DNA from: Bacteroidia bacterium
GTDB taxonomy: Bacteria; Bacteroidota; Bacteroidia; Bacteroidales; Dysgonomonadaceae
Direction: 5' to 3'
NCBI GenBank assembly: GCA_030539475.1
Contig: JAUNRY010000011.1
Span: 1 to 20,730, forward strand
DNA length: 20,730 bases
The position numbers and the translations under genes are program-made. The notes beneath the pieces are model-generated. The model was given only the letters and a program-made list of their open reading frames with translations, searched no databases and had not been told where the DNA came from. The first letter of the stretch is position 1; the number at the start of each line of letters is the position of its first letter. Below are positions 1 to 7,741 of this stretch, piece by piece.

Positions 1-13
1 CCAAAATAATTAT

Positions 14-21
14 TATCTTTG
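14..21 (+). promoter_or_regulatory. Candidate -7 promoter element for mutS
   Basis: The sequence TATCTTTG matches the Bacteroidota -7 consensus TAnnTTTG at every defined position and lies about 50 bases before the mutS start. The partner -33 element (TTTG/TTG) would fall at or beyond the left window edge, so only half of the promoter can be judged. Exact 8-mers of this kind can occur by chance in AT-rich DNA, but this one has the right strand and distance. Confidence 0.5.
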
Positions 22-71
22 TTATCCTTTTTTCAAAGTAAAATCATTACACAATTTATTTATAGAGTTAA

Positions 72-2687
72 GTGAGCAAGCAGATAGTTGAAACCCCGAT
101 GATGAAGCAGTACAACGAGATTAAAAACCAACATCCCGATGCTGTTTTGCTCTTCAGGGTAGGCGATTTTTACGAAACCTTTTCAGACGACGCAATTACC
201 GCGGCGGAAATCTTGGGAATAACGCTAACGCGTCGCGCCAACGGCGCCGCTCAATATGTTGAGCTGGCCGGATTTCCCCACCACGCCCTCGATACCTACC
301 TGCCCAAATTGGTTCGTGCCGGAAAGCGCGTGGCAATCTGCGACCAGCTGGAAGACCCAAAGCTCACCAAGAAAATCGTCAAGCGCGGCATCACCGAGTT
401 GGTTACCCCCGGCGTTTCCATCAACGATAATGTACTGAACCACAAAGAAAATAACTTCCTCGCCTCCGTTTATTCCGCGAACGGAAAAGTGTTTGGCATC
501 TCTTTTCTCGATATTTCCACCGGCGAATTTCTCACTACCGAAGGCTCCAAAGACGAAACAGACAAACTGCTTTCCAACTTTTCCCCCAAAGAAATTCTCA
601 TCGAGCGCGGCAATAAACGCAAGTTCGAAGAGTTTTTCGGGCAGGGATACTTCTTTTTTGAACTCGACGACTGGATTTTTACCGATGATGCCGCGCGCGA
701 CCGCCTGTTAGCCCATTTCGACACCAAAAACCTGAAAGGATTCGGCGTGCAAAACCTATCGCTCGGAATCATCGCCTCCGGCGCCGTGCTGCACTACCTC
801 GATATTACCCAGCACACACAATTGAGCCACATTGTAGCGCTCAGGCAAATTGAAGAAAGCCGCTACGTGCGTCTCGATAAATTCACGGCGCGAAGCCTGG
901 AGCTTATTTCCACAATGAACGAAGGCGGTAAGAGCCTGCTGGAAGTGCTCGACAAAACCATCTCCCCCATGGGTTCACGCATGTTGCGCCGCTGGATGGT
1001 TTTTCCGCTCAAAGAGATAAAGCCCATTGAAAACCGGCTGGATGTGGTGGAGAATTTTTTTCGCGAAACGGAGTTAAAGCAGTTGCTCGAAGAAAAACTA
1101 TCCCTCATCGGCGATTTGGAGCGAATTATATCCAAAGCAGCCGTGGGGCGCATTTCTCCCCGCGAAGTTGTGCAGTTGAAAGTGGCGTTGACGGCCATTG
1201 AACCGGTGTGCGAAGCGTTTCTGGCGTCAGAAAACACCAGCCTGCGGGAAATGGGCGAGCAGTTGAATCCTTGCCCGGTAATTCGCGACCGCATCGAGCG
1301 TGAAATCTTCCCCGACCCTCCCGCGCTATTGAACAAAGGCGGAGTTATTAAAAAAGGTGTCCATCCGCAACTGGACGAGTTGCGCCATATTGCCTATTCC
1401 GGCAAAGATTACCTCATGCAGCTGCAGCAGCGAAAAAGCGCCGAAACGGGCATCCCGTCGCTAAAAATAGCGTTCAACAACGTTTTCGGGTATTACATCG
1501 AAGTGCGCAATACGCACAAGGACAAAGTGCCCGAAACCTGGATACGCAAGCAAACGCTGGTAAGCGCCGAGCGATACATTACCGAAGAGCTGAAAGAGTA
1601 CGAAGAAAAAATACTGGGAGCCGAAGAAAAAATCGCTACCCTCGAAGCCCAACTCTACAATTCGCTTGTGGAGAGTTTGATAGAATACATTCCCACTATT
1701 CAGGTAAACGCCAACGTTATTGCCCGCGCCGACTGTTTGTTGTCTTTTGCAAAAGCGGCACGGGAAAATAAATACATCCGCCCCGATATAAACGAGTCGG
1801 ACGCCATTGATATTAAAGGTGGGCGCCATCCCGTTATCGAGAAACAACTTCCGCCCGATGAACCGTACATTGCCAACGATGTTTATCTCGACCGCGATTC
1901 GCAGCAAATCATCATCATTACCGGGCCCAACATGGCCGGTAAATCGGCTCTGTTGCGGCAAACGGCGCTTATTACCATTATGGCGCAAATCGGAAGTTTT
2001 GTTCCGGCAGAATCGGCAACGATTGGCTTGGTGGATAAGATTTTCACCCGCGTCGGCGCGTCGGATAATATCTCGCTGGGCGAGTCCACGTTTATGGTAG
2101 AGATGAACGAAGCGGCCAATATCATCAACAACATTTCGGAACGAAGCCTGGTGCTTTTCGATGAACTGGGGCGCGGAACAAGCACGTACGACGGCATATC
2201 GATTGCCTGGTCCATAGTGGAATACATTCACGAGCACCCCAAGGCGAGAGCCAAAACCCTTTTCGCCACGCATTACCACGAGCTGAACGAAATGGAGAAA
2301 TCGTTTAAGCGAATCAAAAATTATAACGTTGCCGTTAAGGAAATTGACAACAAAGTGATTTTCCTGCGGAAACTTCTCCCGGGCGGAAGCGAACACAGTT
2401 TCGGTATTCATGTAGCCAAAATGGCGGGAATGCCCCAGAGCATCACCAAGCGCTCGGAAGCCATTCTGGAACAGATGGAGGCCTCCAACCGTAAACAGGG
2501 AATCAATAAACCCATAAAAGATATTGCGGAAAAACGCGAGGGTTATCAGCTAAGTTTTTTTCAACTCGATGATCCGATACTGAGCCAGGTGCGCGATGAA
2601 ATACTCAATACCGATGTAAATAACCTCACACCCATTCAGGCGCTGAACAAACTGAACGAAATTAAGAAAATTGTGAAAGGGAAATGA
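72..2687 (+). CDS. mutS: DNA mismatch repair protein MutS
   Basis: MutS recognises mispaired or looped bases in newly replicated DNA and, as an ATP-driven sliding clamp, recruits MutL. The 871-residue product has the family's usual length. Visible landmarks are the mismatch-wedging Phe-Tyr-Glu motif at residues 33-35 (domain I), the Walker A loop GPNMAGKS at 618-625, Walker B with Asp697-Glu698 followed by the GRGTSTYDG signature, and the Thr-His switch motif at 733-734. The C-terminal end is helical, as in the dimerisation region. The start is GTG: the conserved ETPMMKQY block begins before the first in-frame ATG (base 99, residue 10), and a TAA sits immediately upstream of the GTG, so translation cannot begin further left. 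It appears monocistronic, with its own -7 element upstream and about 250 noncoding bases after it. Confidence 0.97.
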   Translation: MSKQIVETPMMKQYNEIKNQHPDAVLLFRVGDFYETFSDDAITAAEILGITLTRRANGAAQYVELAGFPHHALDTYLPKLVRAGKRVAICDQLEDPKLTKKIVKRGITELVTPGVSINDNVLNHKENNFLASVYSANGKVFGISFLDISTGEFLTTEGSKDETDKLLSNFSPKEILIERGNKRKFEEFFGQGYFFFELDDWIFTDDAARDRLLAHFDTKNLKGFGVQNLSLGIIASGAVLHYLDITQHTQLSHIVALRQIEESRYVRLDKFTARSLELISTMNEGGKSLLEVLDKTISPMGSRMLRRWMVFPLKEIKPIENRLDVVENFFRETELKQLLEEKLSLIGDLERIISKAAVGRISPREVVQLKVALTAIEPVCEAFLASENTSLREMGEQLNPCPVIRDRIEREIFPDPPALLNKGGVIKKGVHPQLDELRHIAYSGKDYLMQLQQRKSAETGIPSLKIAFNNVFGYYIEVRNTHKDKVPETWIRKQTLVSAERYITEELKEYEEKILGAEEKIATLEAQLYNSLVESLIEYIPTIQVNANVIARADCLLSFAKAARENKYIRPDINESDAIDIKGGRHPVIEKQLPPDEPYIANDVYLDRDSQQIIIITGPNMAGKSALLRQTALITIMAQIGSFVPAESATIGLVDKIFTRVGASDNISLGESTFMVEMNEAANIINNISERSLVLFDELGRGTSTYDGISIAWSIVEYIHEHPKARAKTLFATHYHELNEMEKSFKRIKNYNVAVKEIDNKVIFLRKLLPGGSEHSFGIHVAKMAGMPQSITKRSEAILEQMEASNRKQGINKPIKDIAEKREGYQLSFFQLDDPILSQVRDEILNTDVNNLTPIQALNKLNEIKKIVKGK

Positions 2688-2703
2688 TTGCCGGCTGCGG
2701 GCT

Positions 2704-2727
2704 TGTCTCCAAGTCTCCCAGTCTCTC
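2704..2727. repeat. Three-unit octamer tandem repeat downstream of mutS
   Basis: Three consecutive 8-nt units follow the pattern AGTCTCCC (first unit TGTCTCCA, third AGTCTCTC). The array lies in the loop of a short inverted repeat, GCGGGC at 2697-2702 and GCCCGC at 2737-2742. It resembles in period, but not in sequence, the arrays between rpoB and rpoC and between tuf and tRNA-Trp. No coding potential is visible. Confidence 0.6.
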
Positions 2728-2797
2728 ACAAATACCGCCCGCTTTGCAGAAAATATTACAATAATAATGCTAACGTTTTTTTATAAAACTACGCCTT

Positions 2798-2840
2798 ATT
2801 GGGTAAAAATCCCCAATTTATCCTCTTTTTTGCTTTTTTT
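2798..2840 (+). terminator. Weak possible terminator after mutS
   Basis: A 6-bp stem, ATTGGG (2798-2803) with CCCAAT (2812-2817), is followed by two T-runs at 2826-2831 and 2834-2840. The stem is short and the first T-run starts 8 bases after it, so this is only a tentative terminator. The rest of the 2688-2936 spacer is AT-rich, and I see no consensus -7 element for the next gene. Confidence 0.25.
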
Positions 2841-2936
2841 CTACAAAAAATAAACAAATTCCAACGCAAGTGTGTTAATATTCAAAAGTCGTTGAGACAT
2901 CTTATTTTAAATAAATATTTATTAAAACATTGACTT

Positions 2937-3410
2937 ATGAAACTTAGAAATTTATTTATCGTTGGTTTACTGGCTGTTGCAGCCTTCGCCACAACAGCAA
3001 ACGCACAAAGTTACAGAACTGCATTTGGTGCACGATTGGGTTACGACAGCGGCCTTACGCTGAAACATTTCTTTGCGCCGTCAAGCGCATTCGAAGGAAT
3101 TTTAAGTGTATCGCCCCGTTATTTTCAATTAACCGGTTTGTATGAATACCAACAACCGCTTCCCGGAGCGCCCGGTTTGGATTGGTTTGTTGGGTTGGGA
3201 GCCCATATCGGGAATATTTATCACAAAGACTATGCGGGTTCGGGACGTTTTCTGGTAGGTGGCGATCTCATCGCTGGCCTTGAATACACGTTCCCAACAG
3301 CGCCATTTTCCATGTCGCTCGACTGGAAGCCGTCGTTTAACTTCACAAACGATTACAACGACTACTGGTATGCAGGGCTTGCACTTAGCATACGCTACAC
3401 TTTCAGATAA
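2937..3410 (+). CDS. Small exported, probable outer-membrane beta-barrel-like protein of unknown function
   Basis: I do not recognise a named family. The 157-residue product begins with a clear signal peptide: Lys2/Arg4, a hydrophobic core at residues 6-18, and a likely cleavage after Ala23 in ANA-Q. The roughly 134-residue mature part alternates aromatic and small or polar residues in short stretches, is rich in Gly, Tyr and Phe, and ends in an aromatic strand (IRYTFR). This suits a small beta-barrel or beta-sandwich in the outer membrane. There is no Cys after the signal peptide, so it is not a lipoprotein. It is flanked by about 250 noncoding bases upstream and a good terminator downstream, so it is probably a single-gene unit with no functional tie to mutS or the helicase. 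Export is well supported; barrel topology is inference. Confidence 0.85.
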   Translation: MKLRNLFIVGLLAVAAFATTANAQSYRTAFGARLGYDSGLTLKHFFAPSSAFEGILSVSPRYFQLTGLYEYQQPLPGAPGLDWFVGLGAHIGNIYHKDYAGSGRFLVGGDLIAGLEYTFPTAPFSMSLDWKPSFNFTNDYNDYWYAGLALSIRYTFR

Positions 3411-3434
3411 GAAAGCAGATTCAAGTGTTTTATT

Positions 3435-3466
3435 AAACCGTTCTCATGGCGAGAGCGGTTTTTTTT
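3435..3466 (+). terminator. Rho-independent terminator after the small exported protein gene
   Basis: An 11-bp stem, AAACCGTTCTC (3435-3445) with GAGAGCGGTTT (3451-3461) and one T-G wobble, closes a 5-base loop and runs into eight T residues (3459-3466, the first few shared with the stem). It starts 24 bases after the stop codon. The helicase promoter follows directly. Confidence 0.85.
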
Positions 3467-3481
3467 GTGCCGTGTTTTTCG

Positions 3482-3489
3482 TACTTTTG
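3482..3489 (+). promoter_or_regulatory. Candidate -7 promoter element for the UvrD/PcrA helicase gene
   Basis: TACTTTTG matches the TAnnTTTG consensus and lies 20 bases before the ATG, implying a leader of only about 15 bases. The nearest upstream TTTG (3464-3467, in the terminator's T-run) is 14 bases away, closer than the usual spacing of about 19, so the -33 half is not well matched. Confidence 0.5.
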
Positions 3490-3509
3490 TATTCCGCAGA
3501 AACAACTAA

Positions 3510-5816
3510 ATGGAAAATTTACTCAATACACTCAATCCCGCTCAACGTGCAGCCGTAGAATTTTGCGACGGCCCGTCGCTCATTATTGCCGGCGCCGGAT
3601 CGGGCAAAACCCGTGTGCTTACTTACAAAATTGCTTATTTGCTGGAGCAGGGACTTCCGCCTTATTACATTCTGGCGCTCACATTTACCAACAAGGCCGC
3701 GCGTGAAATGAAATCGCGTATTGCCGAGTTGGTGGGCGAAAAAAAAGCGCGCCAACTTTGGATGGGCACTTTCCATTCCATTTTTTCCCGAATCTTACGC
3801 AACGAAGCCGAAAAAATAGGCTTCAATTCCAATTTCACCATTTTCGATTCGTCGGATTCATCCAACTTAATCCGCCTTATCATCAAAGAGATGCAGCTGG
3901 ACGATAAAATTTACAAGCCGGGCGGAGTTCACAATCAGATATCGAGAGCAAAAAACGGCCTGATAACCCCGAAGATGTATGCGCAAAACAGGGAAATTAT
4001 TGAATACGATCGCTCGTCCAAACGCCCGCAGCTGTTCGAAATTTATCAACGATACCAAAGCCGGCTAAAAGCTGCCAACAGCATGGATTTCGACGATTTG
4101 CTGATGTACACAAACATCCTGCTGCGCGACCATGCCGATGTGCTGGAAAACTACCGGAACCGTTTTCAGTTTATACTTGTGGATGAATATCAGGATACCA
4201 ACTTCGCGCAACACCTTATCGTGAAACAACTGGCGGAGTTGCATCACCGGGTATGCGTGGTAGGCGACGACGCGCAAAGTATTTACTCTTTCCGCGGGGC
4301 TAATATCGATAATATCCTGAAATTCAAATCCACGTTCCCAAAAACTCAAATCTTCAAGCTGGAGCAAAACTACCGTTCAACAAAAAACATCGTAAACGCC
4401 GCCAACAGCCTTATCAAGAAAAATACGGAACAGATTTTCAAGGATGTTTTTTCGGAAAACGAGGAAGGTGAAAAAATAGAAGTAGTTAGCGCATTTTCCG
4501 ATTTCGAGGAAGGGCTTATCGTTTCCAACAAAATAGCGCGGATGCGCTACGAAGAACACGCCGCCTTTAGCGATTTCGCTATTTTATACCGCACCAACGC
4601 GCAATCGCGCATCTTTGAAGAATCGTTGCGCAAGAAAAATATTCCGTACCGGATTTACGGCGGGTTGTCTTTCTATCAGCGAAAGGAAATAAAAGACATC
4701 ATCAGCTATTTTAGGTTAATTGTAAATCCCGGCGATGAAGAAGCGTTTCGCCGTGTTGTGAATTATCCTGCACGGGGCATCGGCAATGTTACCGTAACAA
4801 AAATAAGTGAAGCCGCCCGGTTGCATAATGTGAGCCTGTGGCAAATATTGTCATCGCCCTTGCAATACAACTTGAACGTGAATGCCGGTACTGCCAAAAG
4901 GCTGGAAGGTTTTCATGAACTCATCGGCGGTTTTATTGCCGATAACGAAACCATGAACGCTTATGACCTGGCTCAAAATGTATTGAAGCAGAGTGGCATT
5001 GTAAAAGAAGCTTACGAAGATATGACTCCCGAAGGCATGAGCCGCGCGCAAAACATTCAGGAGTTGCTCAACGCCATGAGCGGGTTTGTGGCCGAAAGGC
5101 TGGAACAGGGCGAAGAAGATGTCCGTTTGATAGATTTCCTGTCGGAAGTTTCGCTGCTTACCGACCAGGATACGGGAAACGACACCGATAACGAGAGAGT
5201 TACGCTCATGACCGTTCACTCCGCTAAAGGGCTGGAGTTTAACCACGTTTTTGTTGTGGGAATGGAAGAAGATCTTTTCCCGTCGAACATGGCAAAATTC
5301 GAACCGCGCGGACTGGAGGAAGAGCGCCGCTTGTTTTACGTAGCCATTACGCGAGCCAAAAAAACGTGTACCATCTCTTTCGCCAAAAGCCGCTTCAGAA
5401 ACGGAAGCACGAATGCCACCCGCGAAAGCCGGTTCCTGCAGGATATCGATTCCAAATTCTTGCTCATGGAACGGAATACACTCTCCTCTTTCAAAGAAGG
5501 GGCGTCCGACGGTTTTTGGGAAACGATGCACCGGAACCGGGAATCATCCGGTTTAGCGCCCGCCTCGGCTTACAGCAATTTTAAGCGTCCGCCGCAACAA
5601 ACACCGAAAGAAAAGAGCGCAACCTCGTCTATCCCTTTATCGAAAGAAGCCGCCGGGTTGCGGCAAGGAAATATTATAGAACACGAGCGGTTCGGCAGGG
5701 GAGTGGTTACGGCCATCGAGCAATCGGGAGGCGATAAGCGCGCGTTTGTCGATTTCGATTCCGCCGGGCAAAAGCAACTGTTGTTGAAATTCGCCAAGTT
5801 TACCATAATCGGGTAA
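3510..5816 (+). CDS. ATP-dependent DNA helicase, UvrD/PcrA family (superfamily 1A)
   Basis: This is a 3'-5' DNA translocase/helicase of the type that acts in nucleotide excision repair, mismatch repair and removal of proteins from DNA. The 768-residue length fits UvrD/PcrA. The superfamily 1 motifs run in order: Q motif around Gln12 (LNPAQRAAV), Walker A AGAGSGKT at 27-34, Walker B DEYQDT at 225-230, motif III GDDAQSIYSFRGA at 252-264, the QNYRST motif, TVHSAKGLEF at 568-577 and the arginine-finger motif VAITRAK at 611-617. The last 50 or so residues (NIIEHERFGRGVV onward) look like the Tudor-like domain by which PcrA/UvrD contacts RNA polymerase. The region before it (about 665-715) is low-complexity and probably a flexible linker. 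RecB-like nuclease residues are absent. uvrD versus pcrA is only naming convention here. Confidence 0.96.
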   Translation: MENLLNTLNPAQRAAVEFCDGPSLIIAGAGSGKTRVLTYKIAYLLEQGLPPYYILALTFTNKAAREMKSRIAELVGEKKARQLWMGTFHSIFSRILRNEAEKIGFNSNFTIFDSSDSSNLIRLIIKEMQLDDKIYKPGGVHNQISRAKNGLITPKMYAQNREIIEYDRSSKRPQLFEIYQRYQSRLKAANSMDFDDLLMYTNILLRDHADVLENYRNRFQFILVDEYQDTNFAQHLIVKQLAELHHRVCVVGDDAQSIYSFRGANIDNILKFKSTFPKTQIFKLEQNYRSTKNIVNAANSLIKKNTEQIFKDVFSENEEGEKIEVVSAFSDFEEGLIVSNKIARMRYEEHAAFSDFAILYRTNAQSRIFEESLRKKNIPYRIYGGLSFYQRKEIKDIISYFRLIVNPGDEEAFRRVVNYPARGIGNVTVTKISEAARLHNVSLWQILSSPLQYNLNVNAGTAKRLEGFHELIGGFIADNETMNAYDLAQNVLKQSGIVKEAYEDMTPEGMSRAQNIQELLNAMSGFVAERLEQGEEDVRLIDFLSEVSLLTDQDTGNDTDNERVTLMTVHSAKGLEFNHVFVVGMEEDLFPSNMAKFEPRGLEEERRLFYVAITRAKKTCTISFAKSRFRNGSTNATRESRFLQDIDSKFLLMERNTLSSFKEGASDGFWETMHRNRESSGLAPASAYSNFKRPPQQTPKEKSATSSIPLSKEAAGLRQGNIIEHERFGRGVVTAIEQSGGDKRAFVDFDSAGQKQLLLKFAKFTIIG

Positions 5817-5817
5817 T

Positions 5818-5850
5818 CCCGGCGGCCGATTACCGGCCTAACGGTTTTTT
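5818..5850 (+). terminator. Probable terminator after the helicase gene
   Basis: A GC-rich core stem, GGCCG (5824-5828) with CGGCC (5834-5838), can be extended by an outer CCG/CGG pairing (5819-5821 with 5842-5844). It is followed by six T residues at 5845-5850. It begins right after the helicase stop codon. The T-run also lies where a -33 element for pfp would be expected. Confidence 0.55.
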
Positions 5851-5867
5851 ATATCAGAAAAAATCAC

Positions 5868-5875
5868 TAAATTTG
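5868..5875 (+). promoter_or_regulatory. Candidate -7 promoter element for pfp
   Basis: TAAATTTG is an exact match to TAnnTTTG, 57 bases before the pfp ATG. A T-run lies about 19 bases upstream (5845-5850), at -33 distance, but lacks the consensus G. Confidence 0.5.
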
Positions 5876-5932
5876 AACTCTTTTTCAGATAAAACAACAA
5901 TAAGAAAATAATCATCCATAAATCAGAATAAA

Positions 5933-7579
5933 ATGTCAAAAAGTGCTTTACAAATTGCAAGGGCAAGCTATGTTCCTAAGATGCCATACGTGTTAAACGG
6001 TAACGTGCAGCCCAAAGAGGGAGAGGCCACTACATCGGTGAGCGACCCGGAAGAGATAAAAAAACTGTTTCCCAACACGTACGGAATGCCCATTATTTCT
6101 TTTGAACAATCCGACGGCGAAATGGGAACGGAAAGCCCGGTAAATGTGGGCGTAATTTTGTCGGGAGGACAAGCTCCGGGCGGACACAACGTTATTGCCG
6201 GAATTTTCGACGGAATCAAACGCCTGCACCCCGATAGCCGGCTTTATGGCTTTATACTTGGCCCGGCCGGGTTAGTGAATCACGAATACAAGGAACTTAC
6301 TGCCGAAATCATTGACGAATACCGCAACACGGGCGGATTTGACATTATCGGTTCGGGACGTACCAAACTCGAAGAAAAGGCACAATTCGACAAAGGATTG
6401 GAGATTCTGAAAAAACTCGGTATCCGCGCGCTGGTGATTATCGGCGGAGACGATTCCAATACCAACGCTTGCGTGCTGGCCGAATATTACAAATCCATCA
6501 ACGCGGGAGTGCAGGTCATAGGCTGCCCCAAAACTATTGACGGCGACCTGAAAAACGAACAGATTGAAACTTCGTTTGGCTTCGATACGGCTTGCAAAGT
6601 GTATTCCGAAGTTATCGGAAATATCCAGCGCGACTGTAACTCGGCGCGCAAGTACTGGCACTTCATTAAGCTGATGGGGCGTTCGGCGTCGCACATAGCG
6701 CTGGAATGCGCGTTGCAAACGCAGCCCAATGTTTGTATTATATCGGAAGAGGTGGAAGCCAAGCAACAATCGCTCGACGATGTTATCGATGATATTGCCA
6801 CCGTGGTTGCGCGCCGCGCGGAAAAAGGAATGGATTTCGGAACGGTTCTGATTCCCGAAGGATTGGTGGAATTTATTCCGGCCATGAAAGCGCTCATTTC
6901 CGAATTGAACGATTACCTGGCACATCACCAGGAAGAGTTTGATCTGGTGCGCCGTTCGGGAAAACGCGATTACATCATCAGCAAACTTTCTGCGGAAAAC
7001 TCGAAGATTTATGCCAGCCTGCCCGAAACGGTGGCTCGTCAGCTGACGCTCGATCGCGATCCGCACGGAAATGTTCAGGTTTCGTTGATAGAAACGGAAA
7101 AACTGTTGGCAGAGATGGTGAAGAAGCGCCTCGATGAGTGGAAAAAACAAGGCAAGTACAACGGTAAATTCGCCACCATAACTCACTTTTTCGGGTACGA
7201 AGGACGCTGCGCCGCTCCATCGAACTACGATACCGATTATTGCTATTCATTGGGCTACACGGCTGCCATGCTCATTGCCTCCGGAAAAACCGGATACATG
7301 TCGTCGGTGCGCAATACTACCGCTCCCGCCAGCGAATGGGTTGCCGGAGGAATTCCCATCACCATGATGATGAACATGGAGCGTCGTCACGGAGAAATGA
7401 AACCGGTAATACAAAAAGCCTTGGTAAAACTGGACGGCAATCCTTTCAGGTATTTCGCCGGCCAGCGCGACACCTGGGCTATTGAAACCGCTTACCTTTA
7501 CCCGGGGCCTATCCAATATTTCGGGCCTACCGAAGTTTGCGACCAACCGAGCAAAACGTTGCAGTTGGAACAACAATAG
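5933..7579 (+). CDS. pfp: Diphosphate-dependent 6-phosphofructokinase (PPi-PFK)
   Basis: This enzyme reversibly phosphorylates fructose 6-phosphate to fructose 1,6-bisphosphate using pyrophosphate, in cytosolic glycolysis and gluconeogenesis. Its 548 residues match the long PPi-PFK clade (about 550) rather than short ATP-PFK (about 320). Two specificity positions support PPi use: GGDDSN at 171-176 has Asp174 where ATP enzymes have Gly, and PKTIDGD at 199-205 has Lys200 where ATP enzymes have Gly. Asp203 of TIDGD is the expected catalytic base. MGRSAS (248-253) and GYEGR (421-425) fit the sugar-phosphate site. The ATG at 5933 follows an AT-rich leader of about 50 bases from the candidate promoter. 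The gene converges on rpoC, with two hairpins between them. Substrate preference is inferred from the motifs. Confidence 0.95.
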   Translation: MSKSALQIARASYVPKMPYVLNGNVQPKEGEATTSVSDPEEIKKLFPNTYGMPIISFEQSDGEMGTESPVNVGVILSGGQAPGGHNVIAGIFDGIKRLHPDSRLYGFILGPAGLVNHEYKELTAEIIDEYRNTGGFDIIGSGRTKLEEKAQFDKGLEILKKLGIRALVIIGGDDSNTNACVLAEYYKSINAGVQVIGCPKTIDGDLKNEQIETSFGFDTACKVYSEVIGNIQRDCNSARKYWHFIKLMGRSASHIALECALQTQPNVCIISEEVEAKQQSLDDVIDDIATVVARRAEKGMDFGTVLIPEGLVEFIPAMKALISELNDYLAHHQEEFDLVRRSGKRDYIISKLSAENSKIYASLPETVARQLTLDRDPHGNVQVSLIETEKLLAEMVKKRLDEWKKQGKYNGKFATITHFFGYEGRCAAPSNYDTDYCYSLGYTAAMLIASGKTGYMSSVRNTTAPASEWVAGGIPITMMMNMERRHGEMKPVIQKALVKLDGNPFRYFAGQRDTWAIETAYLYPGPIQYFGPTEVCDQPSKTLQLEQQ

Positions 7580-7607
7580 GCAATCATCCGCAGCTCGCTC
7601 GCTCGGG

Positions 7608-7630
7608 TGCTTCGGTTTTTAACCGAAGCA
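7608..7630. repeat. Perfect 10-bp hairpin between pfp and rpoC
   Basis: TGCTTCGGTT (7608-7617) and its exact complement AACCGAAGCA (7621-7630) flank a TTT loop. Neither strand has a T-run after the stem, so it is not a textbook terminator. It may protect the pfp mRNA 3' end or assist the larger hairpin 40 bases further on. A short GCTC microrepeat (7593-7604) lies just before it. Confidence 0.75.
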
Positions 7631-7670
7631 GTAAAAAGCCCGGCGGAAAGCGATACAGTGCTCAATACAA

Positions 7671-7704
7671 ACCGGGGGCGTCATTTTCAAATGACGCCCC
7701 CGGT
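7671..7704. terminator. Perfect 16-bp palindrome, likely bidirectional terminator for pfp and rpoC
   Basis: The arms ACCGGGGGCGTCATTT (7671-7686) and AAATGACGCCCCCGGT (7689-7704) are exact complements with only two bases between them. It lies centrally between convergent pfp and rpoC, 37 bases from the rpoC stop. On the rpoC strand it is followed by GGTTTGTATT, and on the pfp strand by GGTATAATTT; both tails are T-rich but interrupted. Position and symmetry argue for shared termination of both units, although the U-tracts are weak. Confidence 0.7.
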
Positions 7705-7741
7705 ATAATTTATAGCTGTTGCCCGTTGCCGGACATCATTT

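Noticed and set aside
1461..2411. Long open frame of 316 residues antisense to mutS
   Set aside because: It lies wholly inside mutS, has no recognisable domain and is a by-product of mutS codon bias. The same applies to antisense frames in pfp (6272-7186) and rpoC (8729-9556).
7593..7606. GCTC tetranucleotide repeat as a phase-variable tract
   Set aside because: It has only three units, is downstream of the pfp stop codon and is in no coding frame or promoter.
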